64,000 bases of DNA from Hyphomicrobiales bacterium (GCA_002401155.1 NVSG01000002.1:125023-189022), one strand, 5' to 3'. Shown: positions 1 to 7,924, counted from the stretch's first letter. Notes: generated by a model from the letters alone, not told the origin. Translations and numbers: made by a program.

Positions 1-266
1 AGGAATTGCATTTGGGTGGTCACGCGGAAGATAAAGACGATGCGGGGCGTCGTCTGTTGATCGACGCGCATGATCGCGAAATTGCCGATGATGTGTGGGG
101 TCTGTACAAATTGGTTCTAAGCAAAACCGGACCACTACCAAGCCTGATCGAATGGGATAACGACGTGCCGCAATGGCCGGTTCTGGCGGGTGAAGCGCGC
201 CTTGCCGATGAACTGATTGGAAGAAATTCGATCCAGAGTATCAACCCGTCTTCTGGCTTGCACTGA
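1..266 (+). CDS. bufB: MNIO-family enzyme BufB (DUF692), 3' fragment
   Basis: This is the C-terminal end of a DUF692 protein, now called multinuclear non-heme iron oxidase (MNIO). BufB-type members modify cysteines of small RiPP precursors called bufferins, which bind copper. The visible part has the family's conserved segment HLGGHAEDKD followed by LIDAHD and a VWGLY block, with histidine and aspartate residues of the type that line the iron site. The gene begins before base 1; the TTG at base 6 listed in the ORF track is just an internal Leu codon. It is followed after 2 bases by bufC and then by a DoxX gene, the usual bufferin gene order. The BufA precursor gene would be expected upstream, outside the window. 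The family call is firm; the bufferin role rests on the neighbours. Confidence 0.88.
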   Translation, partial: ELHLGGHAEDKDDAGRRLLIDAHDREIADDVWGLYKLVLSKTGPLPSLIEWDNDVPQWPVLAGEARLADELIGRNSIQSINPSSGLH

Positions 267-268
267 GA

Positions 269-1051
269 ATGACTTCACACATGCCATCAGATGATCAAAC
301 GCCACACAAAATTTTCGGGCAGGCACTTTTCGATGCCAATCTGGATATCCCGGAAGGTATCATCGGGCCGGATGGGAAAACGGCACCTGTGCGTTTTGGC
401 GTCTACCGCAACAACGTAATCGTCAGCCTGATTGAAGCGATGAAGGATGCTTATCCCTCGATCCTTTCTATTCTGGAAGACGAAAATTTCTCCCGCATCG
501 CCCGAAATTACATTGCAGCCCATCCGCCAAAATCACCGATGATGCAGGAGTTCGGAGATAAGTTCGCGCATTTTCTGCAAGAATTTGAACCCTTGAAAGC
601 TTCTCCGTTTCTGGTGGATTTGGCCTGTGCTGAACGCGCGTGGCTGGTCGCCTATCATGCCGAAGATCAGCCGGTCGTTGCAGCGGAAGCTCTTGGTACT
701 GTGCCGCCTGAAATCGTCATGGACGTGACCTTTGAAAAACACGCAGCAAGCTGGATTTGCGCATCGCAATTTCCATTGTTTGCTCTTTATTGTCGCCGAG
801 ATGACACTAGCGCCGATATTGATTTGACCGAGAGCCAGAATGTCCTGATCACCCGCCCGCAAACAGATGTCATCGTGCGCCATATAGGGGCAGGGGATTG
901 CCGGTTTTTCGAACAGATATTTACAGGCAGCACGCTCGGCGAAGCCATTGGTGCAGGAACAGAAATGGAAACTGAATTTGATCCGGCAAATGCCATTGGT
1001 ATTTTGCTGGAAAGTGGTTGTTGCAGCAAATTATCACAGCCAGAATCCTAA
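269..1051 (+). CDS. bufC: BufC / HvfC-like partner protein (DUF2063)
   Basis: The 260-residue product matches the DUF2063 family (annotated in databases as putative DNA-binding, now BufC/HvfC). These proteins partner the MNIO enzyme and help present the precursor peptide for modification. The N-terminal half carries the typical segment with VYRNNVIVSL, then a helical part around YPSILSILEDENF and the conserved CAERAW motif near residue 120. The ATG lies 2 bases after the bufB stop, so translation is likely coupled. The older DNA-binding annotation of the family is not supported by anything visible here. Together with BufB and DoxX it makes a bufferin maturation operon. Confidence 0.85.
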   Translation: MTSHMPSDDQTPHKIFGQALFDANLDIPEGIIGPDGKTAPVRFGVYRNNVIVSLIEAMKDAYPSILSILEDENFSRIARNYIAAHPPKSPMMQEFGDKFAHFLQEFEPLKASPFLVDLACAERAWLVAYHAEDQPVVAAEALGTVPPEIVMDVTFEKHAASWICASQFPLFALYCRRDDTSADIDLTESQNVLITRPQTDVIVRHIGAGDCRFFEQIFTGSTLGEAIGAGTEMETEFDPANAIGILLESGCCSKLSQPES

Positions 1052-1073
1052 CACGCATAATCAGGAGAATATT

Positions 1074-1643
1074 ATGTTATCGACCCTCACTTCGCTTCAC
1101 GGACGATTTTTCACAAGCCTCGAAAGCATAACCAATGGCTGGCTTTTGGGCCTTGCTGCCCGGTTCGTTTTTGCGGCAGTCATCTATGTTTATTATTTGA
1201 ATTCGGCGCTGACGAAGGTCAATGAAGGGTTCATTGGGTTCTTCCAAATCCGCTTCGGCGCTTACATCCAAATATTATCTGAAGGGGTTTTATCAGGCTA
1301 TGGGTTTGATGCTGCCAACGTGCCATTCTTCCCGCAATATCTGATGGTCCTATTCGGCACCTATGGCGAATTTCTCCTGCCACTGTTAGTGGTCATTGGC
1401 CTGTTTACCCGGCTGGCGTCGCTGGGAATGATCGGTTTTATTCTAGTGCAATCCTACGTGGATATCGCATTTCATGGCGCTGGTGATGAAACCATCGGTG
1501 CATGGTTCGACAGGGATTCAACATCCCTGATCATGGACCAGCGCACGCTCTGGATATTCCTGTTGATGGTCTTGATCGTGAAGGGTGCAGGTTCAGTTTC
1601 GGCGGATAGTTTACTCGCCCGTTGGTGGAAAAATCGAAACTAG
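1074..1643 (+). CDS. DoxX-family membrane protein of the bufferin operon
   Basis: A 189-residue inner-membrane protein of the DoxX family with about four hydrophobic segments: FVFAAVIYVYYL near residue 32, two in the middle (LPLLVVIGLF and GMIGFILVQ) and LWIFLLMVLIV near the C-terminus. The ORF track starts at 948 inside bufC, but the ATG at 1074 has a good AGGAG at 1063-1067 and gives the family length. DoxX proteins are common last genes in bufferin operons and may link to respiratory quinone chemistry; the precise function is unknown. A terminator hairpin follows the stop codon within 10 bases. Confidence 0.8.
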   Translation: MLSTLTSLHGRFFTSLESITNGWLLGLAARFVFAAVIYVYYLNSALTKVNEGFIGFFQIRFGAYIQILSEGVLSGYGFDAANVPFFPQYLMVLFGTYGEFLLPLLVVIGLFTRLASLGMIGFILVQSYVDIAFHGAGDETIGAWFDRDSTSLIMDQRTLWIFLLMVLIVKGAGSVSADSLLARWWKNRN

Positions 1644-1650
1644 AATAATA

Positions 1651-1676
1651 AAAGGGCGCCCATCAGGACGCCCTTT
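1651..1676. terminator. Bidirectional intrinsic terminator
   Basis: AAAGGGCG and CGCCCTTT form a perfect 8-bp stem around a 10-base loop, flanked by A-rich sequence on one side and TTTC on the other. It lies between the convergent DoxX and hsp20 genes and can serve both. Confidence 0.75.
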
Positions 1677-1693
1677 CTCAAATGGCTTAAGCC

Positions 1694-2167
1694 TTATTTC
1701 TTGGCTTCAATCTGCTTTGCCTTGGAGGCTTTCGAGCCAACGGTACCAATCGCAATCTTGCGCGCTTTCATGGCTTCAGGAATCTCGCGAACAAGATCAA
1801 TATGAAGCAGGCCATGTTGCAGGCTGGCATCTTTCACTTCCACATGGTCAGCAAGCTGGAAGCGCCGCTCAAACGAGCGTGCGGCAATGCCCTGAAACAG
1901 GAAGTCTTTTTCTGTTTCAGTTTCAACATCTGCTTTTTCAGCGCGGATGGTCAGCATGTTTTGTTTCGCTTCGATTTCAATATCCGCATCGCTAAAGCCT
2001 GCAACAGCCATGGTGATGCGATAGGAATCATCGCCCGTGCGTTCGATATTATAGGGCGGATAGGCATTTTGATTGCTATCCGGCGTACCCATATTATCAA
2101 GCAGTGAAAACAGGCGGTCAAAACCAACAGTAGAACGGTAAAGGGGTGAATAATCGATAGTACGCAT
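1694..2167 (-). CDS. Small heat shock protein, Hsp20/IbpA family
   Basis: A 157-residue cytoplasmic holdase chaperone of the alpha-crystallin type. It has the IbpA-like N-terminus (MRTIDYSPLYRSTVGFDRLF), the class A rhizobial pattern YPPYNIERTGDDSYRI, the crystallin-domain segments MAVAGF and ARSFERRF (residues 95-103), and a C-terminal IPEAMKARKI region where an IxI motif is expected. It binds unfolding proteins and hands them to the DnaK system. A strong AAGGAGGA sits 6 bases before the ATG but appears to be masked in the ROSE-like hairpin described next. It is likely monocistronic. Confidence 0.93.
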   Translation of the reverse strand: MRTIDYSPLYRSTVGFDRLFSLLDNMGTPDSNQNAYPPYNIERTGDDSYRITMAVAGFSDADIEIEAKQNMLTIRAEKADVETETEKDFLFQGIAARSFERRFQLADHVEVKDASLQHGLLHIDLVREIPEAMKARKIAIGTVGSKASKAKQIEAKK

Positions 2168-2262
2168 AATATGTCCTCCTTGAAGCGACGTTTGCGTTTT
2201 GGGGCGTTAAGCCCGATATGCCTTCTTCCCAAACGGGCAAGAAAACGTTGATTGCAGGCCCA
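2168..2262 (-). promoter_or_regulatory. ROSE-like RNA thermometer in the hsp20 5' UTR
   Basis: Read on the minus strand, the bases just before the hsp20 start are GUCGCUUCAAGGAGGAC. The UCGCU matches the ROSE consensus UYGCU opposite the AGGA of the Shine-Dalgarno, and GUC/GAC closes the hairpin (2173-2189). Upstream lie two further GGGC...GCCC hairpins (about 2202-2214 and 2235-2261), giving the usual multi-hairpin layout. ROSE elements keep rhizobial small heat shock mRNAs silent at low temperature and melt on heating. The match is by motif and position only; folding was done by eye. Confidence 0.72.
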
Positions 2263-2278
2263 AAAGGCACCCACCACT

Positions 2279-2309
2279 AATATGTAGGAGTAGTTTTTAT
2301 GAATTCAAG
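2279..2309 (-). promoter_or_regulatory. Candidate heat-shock (RpoH) promoter for hsp20
   Basis: On the minus strand CTTGAA (2304-2309), the alphaproteobacterial sigma-32 -35 box, is followed by 16 bases and CTACATA, or by 19 bases and CATATT, a reasonable -10. It places the transcript start just upstream of the ROSE-like leader. Confidence 0.45.
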
Positions 2310-2428
2310 GATTGAGAAATCTGGGCTTAGATGTGTTCTATGCTTGAGCCTACCTGCAACACTTTGTATGCAGGGTGCATTCTACCTTCTGCCACCTCGA
2401 TAAAGCTGGCAAATCACAGGTACTATTG

Positions 2429-3388
2429 ATGCGCGAAGCCAAATTATTAGATACCGAATATAATCCGGTGCCGGAAGGCTGCAAGTCTGGATATGTCACC
2501 ACGCCTGATGGCATGGATATCCGCTATGCCAACTGGAAATCGCTTTCATACCCGGTCAAGGGTACGGTTCTGTTGCTCCATGGTAGGGCAGAATTCATCG
2601 AAAAAATGTTCGAAATCGTCACTGATTTGCGTAAAAACGGCTTTGACGTTTTGACCTTTGACTGGCGAGGGCAGGGTGGTTCCAGCCGCTTGCTCGAAGA
2701 TAGCCGCCGCGGCTATATCGATAATTTCGACCAATACGCGCTGGATTTGGAAACCATCATGGATGATGTGGCGCTGCCCGATTGTAAGGCACCGTTCTAT
2801 GTTTTCGCCCATTCATCGGGCGCATTGGTTGCTCTGAATGCAGCACCGCAATTTGCCAATCGTATTCGCCGCATGGTGCTGGCATCGCCCTTTGTCGGTC
2901 TGTCAGAATCAAGAATTTCCCCCGGCGCAATGAAAGCATTTGCGGGCACTCTTTGTGCCATTGGATTGGGCGAAATGTATGTGGCTGGCGGCGGCGCTGC
3001 CAATGCCAACAAGCCGTTCTCTGCAAACATCCTGACATCAGATACGACGCGCTATGAGCGCAATGCCAAATTGATCATGGAACGTGAAAGCCTGTCGATC
3101 GCCGGACCAACGGCTTCTTGGTTATTTGCTGCTTGCCGCGCCATAGATCAGGTCAATGACCCGGATTTCCACAGCCAGATTACTACGCCTATATTGATGG
3201 TTTCGGCCGGCAATGATCAGGTGGTTTCCAATCGCGCCATCGAAGACCTTGGCCGCCGCCTTCGTTCAGGCTCTGCCACATGCATCAATGGTGCAAAACA
3301 TGAAATTATGCATGAGCGCAATGTGTTCCGCGAGCAATTGCTGGCAGCGTTTTATTCTTTCATACCCGGCTCGGAATTGGGCACCTAG
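2429..3388 (+). CDS. Alpha/beta hydrolase, PldB-like (serine aminopeptidase S33 / monoacylglycerol lipase type)
   Basis: A 319-residue soluble alpha/beta hydrolase of the PldB (lysophospholipase L2) / Hydrolase_4 family. Visible landmarks are the LLLHGRAEF oxyanion-hole segment, FDWRGQGGSSR, the nucleophile elbow AHSSGA (variant of GxSxG), the acid in SAGNDQVV and the histidine in GAKHEIMHE. All three catalytic residues are present. Substrate is probably a lysophospholipid or monoglyceride, but the family is broad. The ORF track start is a GTG at 2375; the ATG at 2429 (MREAKLLDTEYNP) starts the usual family N-terminus, though its upstream AGG is weak. No signal peptide is seen. Confidence 0.8.
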   Translation: MREAKLLDTEYNPVPEGCKSGYVTTPDGMDIRYANWKSLSYPVKGTVLLLHGRAEFIEKMFEIVTDLRKNGFDVLTFDWRGQGGSSRLLEDSRRGYIDNFDQYALDLETIMDDVALPDCKAPFYVFAHSSGALVALNAAPQFANRIRRMVLASPFVGLSESRISPGAMKAFAGTLCAIGLGEMYVAGGGAANANKPFSANILTSDTTRYERNAKLIMERESLSIAGPTASWLFAACRAIDQVNDPDFHSQITTPILMVSAGNDQVVSNRAIEDLGRRLRSGSATCINGAKHEIMHERNVFREQLLAAFYSFIPGSELGT

Positions 3389-3795
3389 GGTTATAGATCA
3401 AGTTATCCACATGCATTTTAGGATGTGATATCGAAGTGAGAGAATTTGCCTCGTCAAATACATTGTCAGGCACATTAAATCAGTTCCGCAAACACCCCGC
3501 ACGATTACGTTTTCCGGTAAAACCGCATCCTGTATTATGTTAATAGTGTGCTATTCGGATGGCCCAAAATTCACCTTTGCAACTCATCATTGAGAAATCC
3601 CAAAGGGTGTGATCCGTGTCTGGATTTGTCCCGCAGGTTGCGTATTGAAAAAACTTCCCTGTAGTCATATTTACTATACATATTAAGTAAATCTATACGT
3701 TATAAGTATGACTCATGCTTAAAACAACAAAGTTCACTCTACCCAGAGTTTGAATTTTATGCCGGGATGGAGTGTCAAAAAGGAGGAGATATCAA
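3389..3795 (+). other. 407-bp intergenic region, no gene seen
   Basis: No credible ORF or RNA gene. It is AT-rich from 3640 on and probably holds the promoter of the next gene, including the palindrome at 3669-3692. A single perfect DnaA-box nonamer TTATCCACA lies at 3403-3411; alone it is not evidence of an origin. Confidence 0.6.
3669..3692. promoter_or_regulatory. Palindrome, candidate operator upstream of the MetX-like hydrolase
   Basis: ATTTACT and AGTAAAT are perfect inverted arms separated by 10 bases, nested in a second inverted pair AGTCATA (3663-3669) and TATGACT (3707-3713). The position about 100 bases upstream of the start codon fits a regulator-binding site. No regulator gene is adjacent, and transcription-factor identity is unknown. 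Confidence 0.4.
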
Positions 3796-4866
3796 ATGAA
3801 AATCAAACAATTCATAGCAGCCCTCGCCTACGCGACGGCCCTATTATTTTCAGCCTATGCTGTTCAGGCCGCGAATTTTCCAGATCCGGTAGAAGGTGAT
3901 TTCATCATCAAGAAATTTGACTTCCACACCGGTGAGTCGATTACCGATATGAAGGTCCATTATTATACTGTCGGTGATCCGGCCAACGAAGCCGTCTTGC
4001 TATTGCATGGCACCACCGGGTCGGGCAAAAGCATGTTGCGAGCTGGCTTTTCAGCTGCAATGTTTGGCCCCGGCCAACCGCTTGATGCCAGCAAATATTA
4101 TCTCATCATGCCCGATGCCATCGGTGCAGGTGGCACCGCCAAACCTTCCAATGGATTACGCGCCAAATTTCCAAGATATAACTATGACGACATGGTCGAT
4201 GCGCAGTACCAATTGGTGACGCAGGGGCTTGGTGTCAAACATTTGCGTCTGGTTATGGGCAATTCAATGGGTGGCATGCATGTGTGGACGTGGGCCACGC
4301 GTTATCCAGATTTTGCCGATGCGGCTATCCCGATGGCATCACTGCCAGCGCCAATGGCCGGTCGCAACTGGATGATGCGTAAGATGTTGATTGATAGTGT
4401 GCGAAACGATCCTTTGTGGGACAATGGCAATTACACAACCCAGCCTCCTAATTTGCGAATTGCCAAAGTCTGGTTCTCATTGGGAACCTATGGCGGCAAC
4501 ATGAATTTGCAGGCCAAAGGCGCGACCAACAAGCAAGCCAGTGCCTATGTGGATGCCAAGGTGGCTAATCAAAAGGCTCAGGATGCCAATGATGAAATGT
4601 ATCAGTGGGATTCATCGCGTGACTTTGATCCGAGGGCTGATCTTCATAAAATCACGGCGTATGTTCTCGTCATCAATTCACAAGATGACGAACGCAACCC
4701 GACGGAGTTGAAAATGCTGGAAGCTTATATGCCGGCAATCGCACACGGACAGGTTTACATCATCCCCGAAAGCCCAACGACCACTGGTCACGGCACCACA
4801 GGTGGTCAGTCAGCACTCTACGCTGAACAGGTCGGAGGGTTTCTGGCAATTGTGCCCAAAAAATAG
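3796..4866 (+). CDS. Secreted alpha/beta hydrolase related to homoserine O-acetyltransferase (MetX-like fold)
   Basis: A 356-residue protein with a signal peptide (IAALAYATALLFSAYAVQA, cleavage after AxA near residue 26), so it acts in the periplasm or outside. The body follows the MetX-like layout: LLLHGTTGSG, a DAIGAGG loop, the nucleophile elbow GNSMGGM, the acid in NSQDDERNP and the catalytic His in TGHGTTG near the C-terminus. A true MetX would be cytoplasmic, so this is a periplasmic hydrolase of unknown substrate rather than a methionine enzyme. The ATG at 3796 is preceded by AGGAGGAG with ideal spacing; the longer ORF start at 3772 would place the SD inside the gene. Confidence 0.78.
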   Translation: MKIKQFIAALAYATALLFSAYAVQAANFPDPVEGDFIIKKFDFHTGESITDMKVHYYTVGDPANEAVLLLHGTTGSGKSMLRAGFSAAMFGPGQPLDASKYYLIMPDAIGAGGTAKPSNGLRAKFPRYNYDDMVDAQYQLVTQGLGVKHLRLVMGNSMGGMHVWTWATRYPDFADAAIPMASLPAPMAGRNWMMRKMLIDSVRNDPLWDNGNYTTQPPNLRIAKVWFSLGTYGGNMNLQAKGATNKQASAYVDAKVANQKAQDANDEMYQWDSSRDFDPRADLHKITAYVLVINSQDDERNPTELKMLEAYMPAIAHGQVYIIPESPTTTGHGTTGGQSALYAEQVGGFLAIVPKK

Positions 4867-4964
4867 CAAATGATACTTTACTGAAGAGGGCCGTATTCTC
4901 TGCTGAATGGCACAAGATACTGCCTTTTTTCATGACCAATGTCGATTCCATCAAAGGTAGGGAT

Positions 4965-5071
4965 ACGTGAAGGCGGCGAAGAGCCGCCCGGCGCTAGCTG
5001 CGCCGCCCATGCGGAGGCCTGAACGTAGTGAGGATATGCCGTGAGCCGAAAATGTTGAGGATACGCCGTGA
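4965..5071 (+). repeat. Dispersed GC-rich palindromic repeat, copy A
   Basis: The core runs AAGGCGGCGAAGAGCCGCCC, then GGCGCTAGCTGCGCCG and a tail GAGGATATGCCGTGAG; the tail is repeated as GAGGATACGCCGTGAG at 5057-5072. GGCGGC...GCCGCC and GGCGC...GCGCC can form two adjacent stems. Related copies occur near 42500, 46960 and 60003-60236. This copy lies between the convergent MetX-like gene and hisN. Confidence 0.85.
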
Positions 5072-5078
5072 GCCAAAA

Positions 5079-5861
5079 CTATTTATTCAACAATTCCATC
5101 GCTTGCTCGTGTATCTCACGATTAGCCGCGGCCAAAATCTGACCGCCATTGGCGCAGGATTTTCCCTGCCAGTCGGTCATGATTCCGCCCGCCTGTTCGA
5201 CCACCGGAATGATCGCAGCAACGTCATAAATATGAAGCCCGTTTTCGGCCACCAATTCTATCTGCCCTGAAGCGACCATCGCATAGGCGTAGCAATCACC
5301 GCCATAGCGGGCCAGTTTGCAGGCACTTTCCAACCGCTCATAAGCATCCTGCTCCTCGCCTTTAAACAGCTTCGGCGTGGTGGTCATGAGAATGGACTGC
5401 GAAAGCTGCGTTGTTTGCTTGGTGGCAATTTTTACCGCAGCGTCATTTCCCATTTGAAGAAAACTACCCTCGCCGCTGGTGAAATACCGTTCCTTGGTAA
5501 AGGGCTGCTGGATCACACCGGCAATCGGTACGCCGTTATGATAAAGCCCAATCAGCGTTCCCCATGTGGGCAGACCGCTGATGAAGGCGCGCGTTCCATC
5601 CACCGGATCAATAATCCAGCAATAGTCAGCCCCTTCATTCTCGACACCATCTTCTTCGCCAAGAATACCGTGGTCGGGGTAATGTTTCTGGATCAGCCTG
5701 CGAATGGCCCGCTCGGCTTCCCGGTCGGCTTCGGTAACCGGGTCAAAATCATCAGGTTCTTTATTATCTATATCGAGCACTTGGCGAAAGCGGCTCATGG
5801 TTTCTTTTTCCGCTGCATCGCATAGCAAATGCAAAAAGGATTTAATTTCATTGGGTGTCAT
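5079..5861 (-). CDS. hisN: Histidinol-phosphatase, inositol-monophosphatase family
   Basis: A 260-residue Mg-dependent phosphatase of the IMPase superfamily, matching the HisN type that removes phosphate from histidinol phosphate, the penultimate step of histidine synthesis in alphaproteobacteria. Metal-site motifs are intact: DPVTEADREAE near residue 40, GEEDG near 68, WIIDPVDGTRAF near 83 and IYDVAAIIPVVEQAGG near 210. It starts 15 bases after the N-formylglutamate amidohydrolase stop, so the two are probably co-transcribed. Related family members act on inositol phosphates; the histidine-linked neighbour favours HisN. A repeat copy lies just after its stop. Confidence 0.85.
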   Translation of the reverse strand: MTPNEIKSFLHLLCDAAEKETMSRFRQVLDIDNKEPDDFDPVTEADREAERAIRRLIQKHYPDHGILGEEDGVENEGADYCWIIDPVDGTRAFISGLPTWGTLIGLYHNGVPIAGVIQQPFTKERYFTSGEGSFLQMGNDAAVKIATKQTTQLSQSILMTTTPKLFKGEEQDAYERLESACKLARYGGDCYAYAMVASGQIELVAENGLHIYDVAAIIPVVEQAGGIMTDWQGKSCANGGQILAAANREIHEQAMELLNK

Positions 5862-5876
5862 AGGAGTATCGATCTC

Positions 5877-6770
5877 TTATTCTGCGGCGAGAGGGCGGTT
5901 GCCTAGCATCGCGGCCTCCGGCATGCTCACAACAATATTCAGCAATTGGCGGATATCATCTGCCAGTTTTTCAAAATTCTCGGACTTCTGCATGGAATTT
6001 TCATCCATATATAGCCCGCGATTTATCTCAATTTGCACCGCATGAAGCCCGTTATCCGGGCGTCCATAATGTTGGGTAATAAAGCCGCCAGCATAAGGCT
6101 TGTTCAGCACCACTTTATAGCCGAGCGCTTTCAAATTATCGCGCAAACAAAGCGTAAGCTCTTCCGAACAGGAACTGCCAAACCGATCGCCAATCACAAA
6201 ATCAGGCCGTAGCCCATAGGGCGAACCGTGATGTGCAGATGGCATGGAGTGGCAATCGATCAGTACCGCATAGCCAAATCGCACATGGGTCTGAGCCAAA
6301 AGTCGCCGCAAACAAGCATGGTAGGGTTTATAAATATCTTCAATCCGCTCGAGGGCATCATTCAGCGATATTGGCCCATGATAAATCTCTTCGCGATCCG
6401 CAACAATTTTTGCAATCGTACCCAGCCCGGTGGAAACCCGCACCGATTGCGTGTTCACATAATCAGGTAATTGACTGTCGAACATTTTGGGGTCGAGTTC
6501 ATAGGGTTCCCGGTTCACATCCAAAAAGGCGCGAGGAAAATTGGCCACCAGCATCGGCAGGCCAATTGCAACGCCGCTGCCAAATAATTCATCCACCAAA
6601 AAATCTTCCGATTTCCGAATGGCAAAATCTGACAGTTGGACATTCGACATAAATGCGCTGGTATAATTGCGTCCGCTATGGGGGGAATTCAGGACAAACG
6701 GCACCCTTTGTACTGCCGGGCCATAGACCTCGAATGGCGGGTTGGAAGGGGTTTCGAATCCTGTAGTCAT
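5877..6770 (-). CDS. N-formylglutamate amidohydrolase family protein
   Basis: A 297-residue cytoplasmic amidohydrolase of the FGase family that splits N-formylglutamate to glutamate and formate, the last step of one histidine-degradation route. Diagnostic segments are LNSPHSGRNY near residue 27, FLDVNREPYELDP near 88 and LIDCHSMPS near 170, whose His and Asp residues bind metal, with a late ITQHYGRP and EINRGLY. The Rhizobiales often keep this gene outside a hut cluster, beside hisN and cpdR, as seen here, so its physiological substrate may be another formyl or acyl amino acid. The ATG at 6770 has only a weak ribosome site. Confidence 0.85.
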   Translation of the reverse strand: MTTGFETPSNPPFEVYGPAVQRVPFVLNSPHSGRNYTSAFMSNVQLSDFAIRKSEDFLVDELFGSGVAIGLPMLVANFPRAFLDVNREPYELDPKMFDSQLPDYVNTQSVRVSTGLGTIAKIVADREEIYHGPISLNDALERIEDIYKPYHACLRRLLAQTHVRFGYAVLIDCHSMPSAHHGSPYGLRPDFVIGDRFGSSCSEELTLCLRDNLKALGYKVVLNKPYAGGFITQHYGRPDNGLHAVQIEINRGLYMDENSMQKSENFEKLADDIRQLLNIVVSMPEAAMLGNRPLAAE

Positions 6771-6995
6771 CTAATATCCATACAGCTTTTACCTGTCGTG
6801 GAACATGCAAATATGCACTGACAATAAAGAACGGCAATAAGGCCTGTTGGAAATTTTGAGAAAAATATGACATCTCGGCAAAAAAAAGATGTTTTTTCCA
6901 GAGATTTCCCTTCTCTTCACTCCCTGTTTACCCGCGTCGTGCCTTATTATATACTCAAACCAACATTAGACAGTAAAAAGTAGCAGGGTAACTCA

Positions 6996-7367
6996 ATGGG
7001 ACTGGCCATGACCAAAATTCTTCTCGCCGAAGATGATAACGATATGCGTAAATTTCTGTCGAAGGCTTTAAACAACGCTGGATATGAAGTGGTGTCATTT
7101 GACAACGGCTCCAGCGCTTATGATCGGCTTCGCGAAGAGCCTTTCAATCTGCTTTTGACGGATATCGTCATGCCGGAAATGGATGGCATCGAACTTGCGC
7201 GCCGGGCAACAGAAATCGACCCTGATTTGAAAGTGATGTTCATCACCGGATTTGCCGCCGTTGCACTTAATCCAGACTCCAACGCCCCAAAAGATGCCAA
7301 AGTGCTTTCCAAGCCTTTCCATCTTCGCGATCTGGTAAACGAAGTAGAAAAAATGCTCGCCGCTTAA
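6996..7367 (+). CDS. cpdR: Response regulator CpdR
   Basis: A single-domain receiver of 123 residues that almost matches rhizobial CpdR1 from memory, including LLAEDDNDMRKFL, the phospho-acceptor region LLLTDIVMPEMDGIELARRA (Asp56 from this start) and SKPFHLRDLVNEVEKML at the C-terminus. In its unphosphorylated form CpdR recruits ClpXP for cell-cycle-controlled proteolysis, including CtrA turnover; CckA-ChpT phosphorylation turns it off. The start at 6996 has CAGGG seven bases upstream; an internal ATG at 7008 (MTKILLAEDD) gives the exact family length and cannot be excluded. It is divergent from the amidohydrolase-hisN operon and precedes tRNA-Val. Confidence 0.93.
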   Translation: MGLAMTKILLAEDDNDMRKFLSKALNNAGYEVVSFDNGSSAYDRLREEPFNLLLTDIVMPEMDGIELARRATEIDPDLKVMFITGFAAVALNPDSNAPKDAKVLSKPFHLRDLVNEVEKMLAA

Positions 7368-7475
7368 GCTCAGGCGAGAATTTCAACATTATTTGATAAA
7401 TCACCAATTAGCGTGTTGACGCAGCACCAGATATTTGGTGTATCCAGACCACTTGTTTGTTTCAAAAAACAATCA

Positions 7476-7550
7476 GGGCGATTAGCTCAGTGGGAGAGCA
7501 CTACATTGACATTGTAGGGGTCGCTGGTTCAATCCCAGTATCGCCCACCA
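7476..7550 (+). tRNA. tRNA-Val (GAC anticodon)
   Basis: GGGCGAT pairs perfectly with ATCGCCC as the acceptor stem, the D-arm begins TAGCTCAG, the anticodon loop is TTGACAT (anticodon GAC) on a CTACA/TGTAG stem, and the T-arm holds GGTTCAATCC. CCA is encoded. Confidence 0.97.
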
Positions 7551-7924
7551 TCAGCTTTTCGCGAAGCGAAACGCTAAAACCATCCGAGCAGCTATAAATT
7601 GCGGCAGTCGTTTCGCAGAAACGATGAGAGCCTTCAAGGTTCGAACTTACTCCGCTTGGCTCCACCATCACATCAATTCAGTTCTATGCCAGTTCTATGA
7701 ATGGCACACCGGCGATTGTGAAATTGCCGGTTTAGTTTTGCGTAAACTGTTAAAATCGATTTTTCTACTCATATTACTTATCTAAATTGATGTATTTTAT
7801 CACGAATGCATGAATCTCATCATTTTGAGGCGTTAAATGCAGGAATTTATTCAAATAACCTCCCGATATGCCCGATTTTCCGCATCTGAATGGCTTAAAA
7901 TTTGATTAACGGCATCCAGATTCT
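7551..7924 (+). other. 374-bp intergenic region with hairpins and a tRNA-3'-end-like fragment
   Basis: Holds TTTTCGCGAAGCGAAA, a perfect hairpin CGTTTCGCAGAAACG (7609-7623) and, at 7637-7667, GGTTCGAAC followed by GGCTCCACCA, which looks like a tRNA 3' end but does not fold as one. CCACCATCA at the end of tRNA-Val is repeated at 7662-7670. A terminator lies at 7708-7731. From 7740 on it is AT-rich and likely carries the promoter of the autotransporter. Confidence 0.5.
7708..7731 (+). terminator. Intrinsic terminator downstream of tRNA-Val
   Basis: ACCGGCGATT and AATTGCCGGT pair over 10 bp (one G-T) around a GTGA tetraloop, followed by TTAGTTTTG. Confidence 0.7.

Noticed and set aside
3403-3411. 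Perfect DnaA box TTATCCACA
   Set aside because: A single copy is expected by chance about once in this length of DNA; there is no AT-rich unwinding element, box cluster or origin-linked gene nearby.
3796-4866. Annotation as metX (homoserine O-acetyltransferase)
   Set aside because: A signal peptide is present and there is no methionine gene next to it; only the fold is shared.
7592-7667. Second tRNA or tmRNA end behind tRNA-Val
   Set aside because: The T-loop TTCGAAC lies at the wrong distance from the CCA end and no acceptor partner (GGAGCCA) is present.
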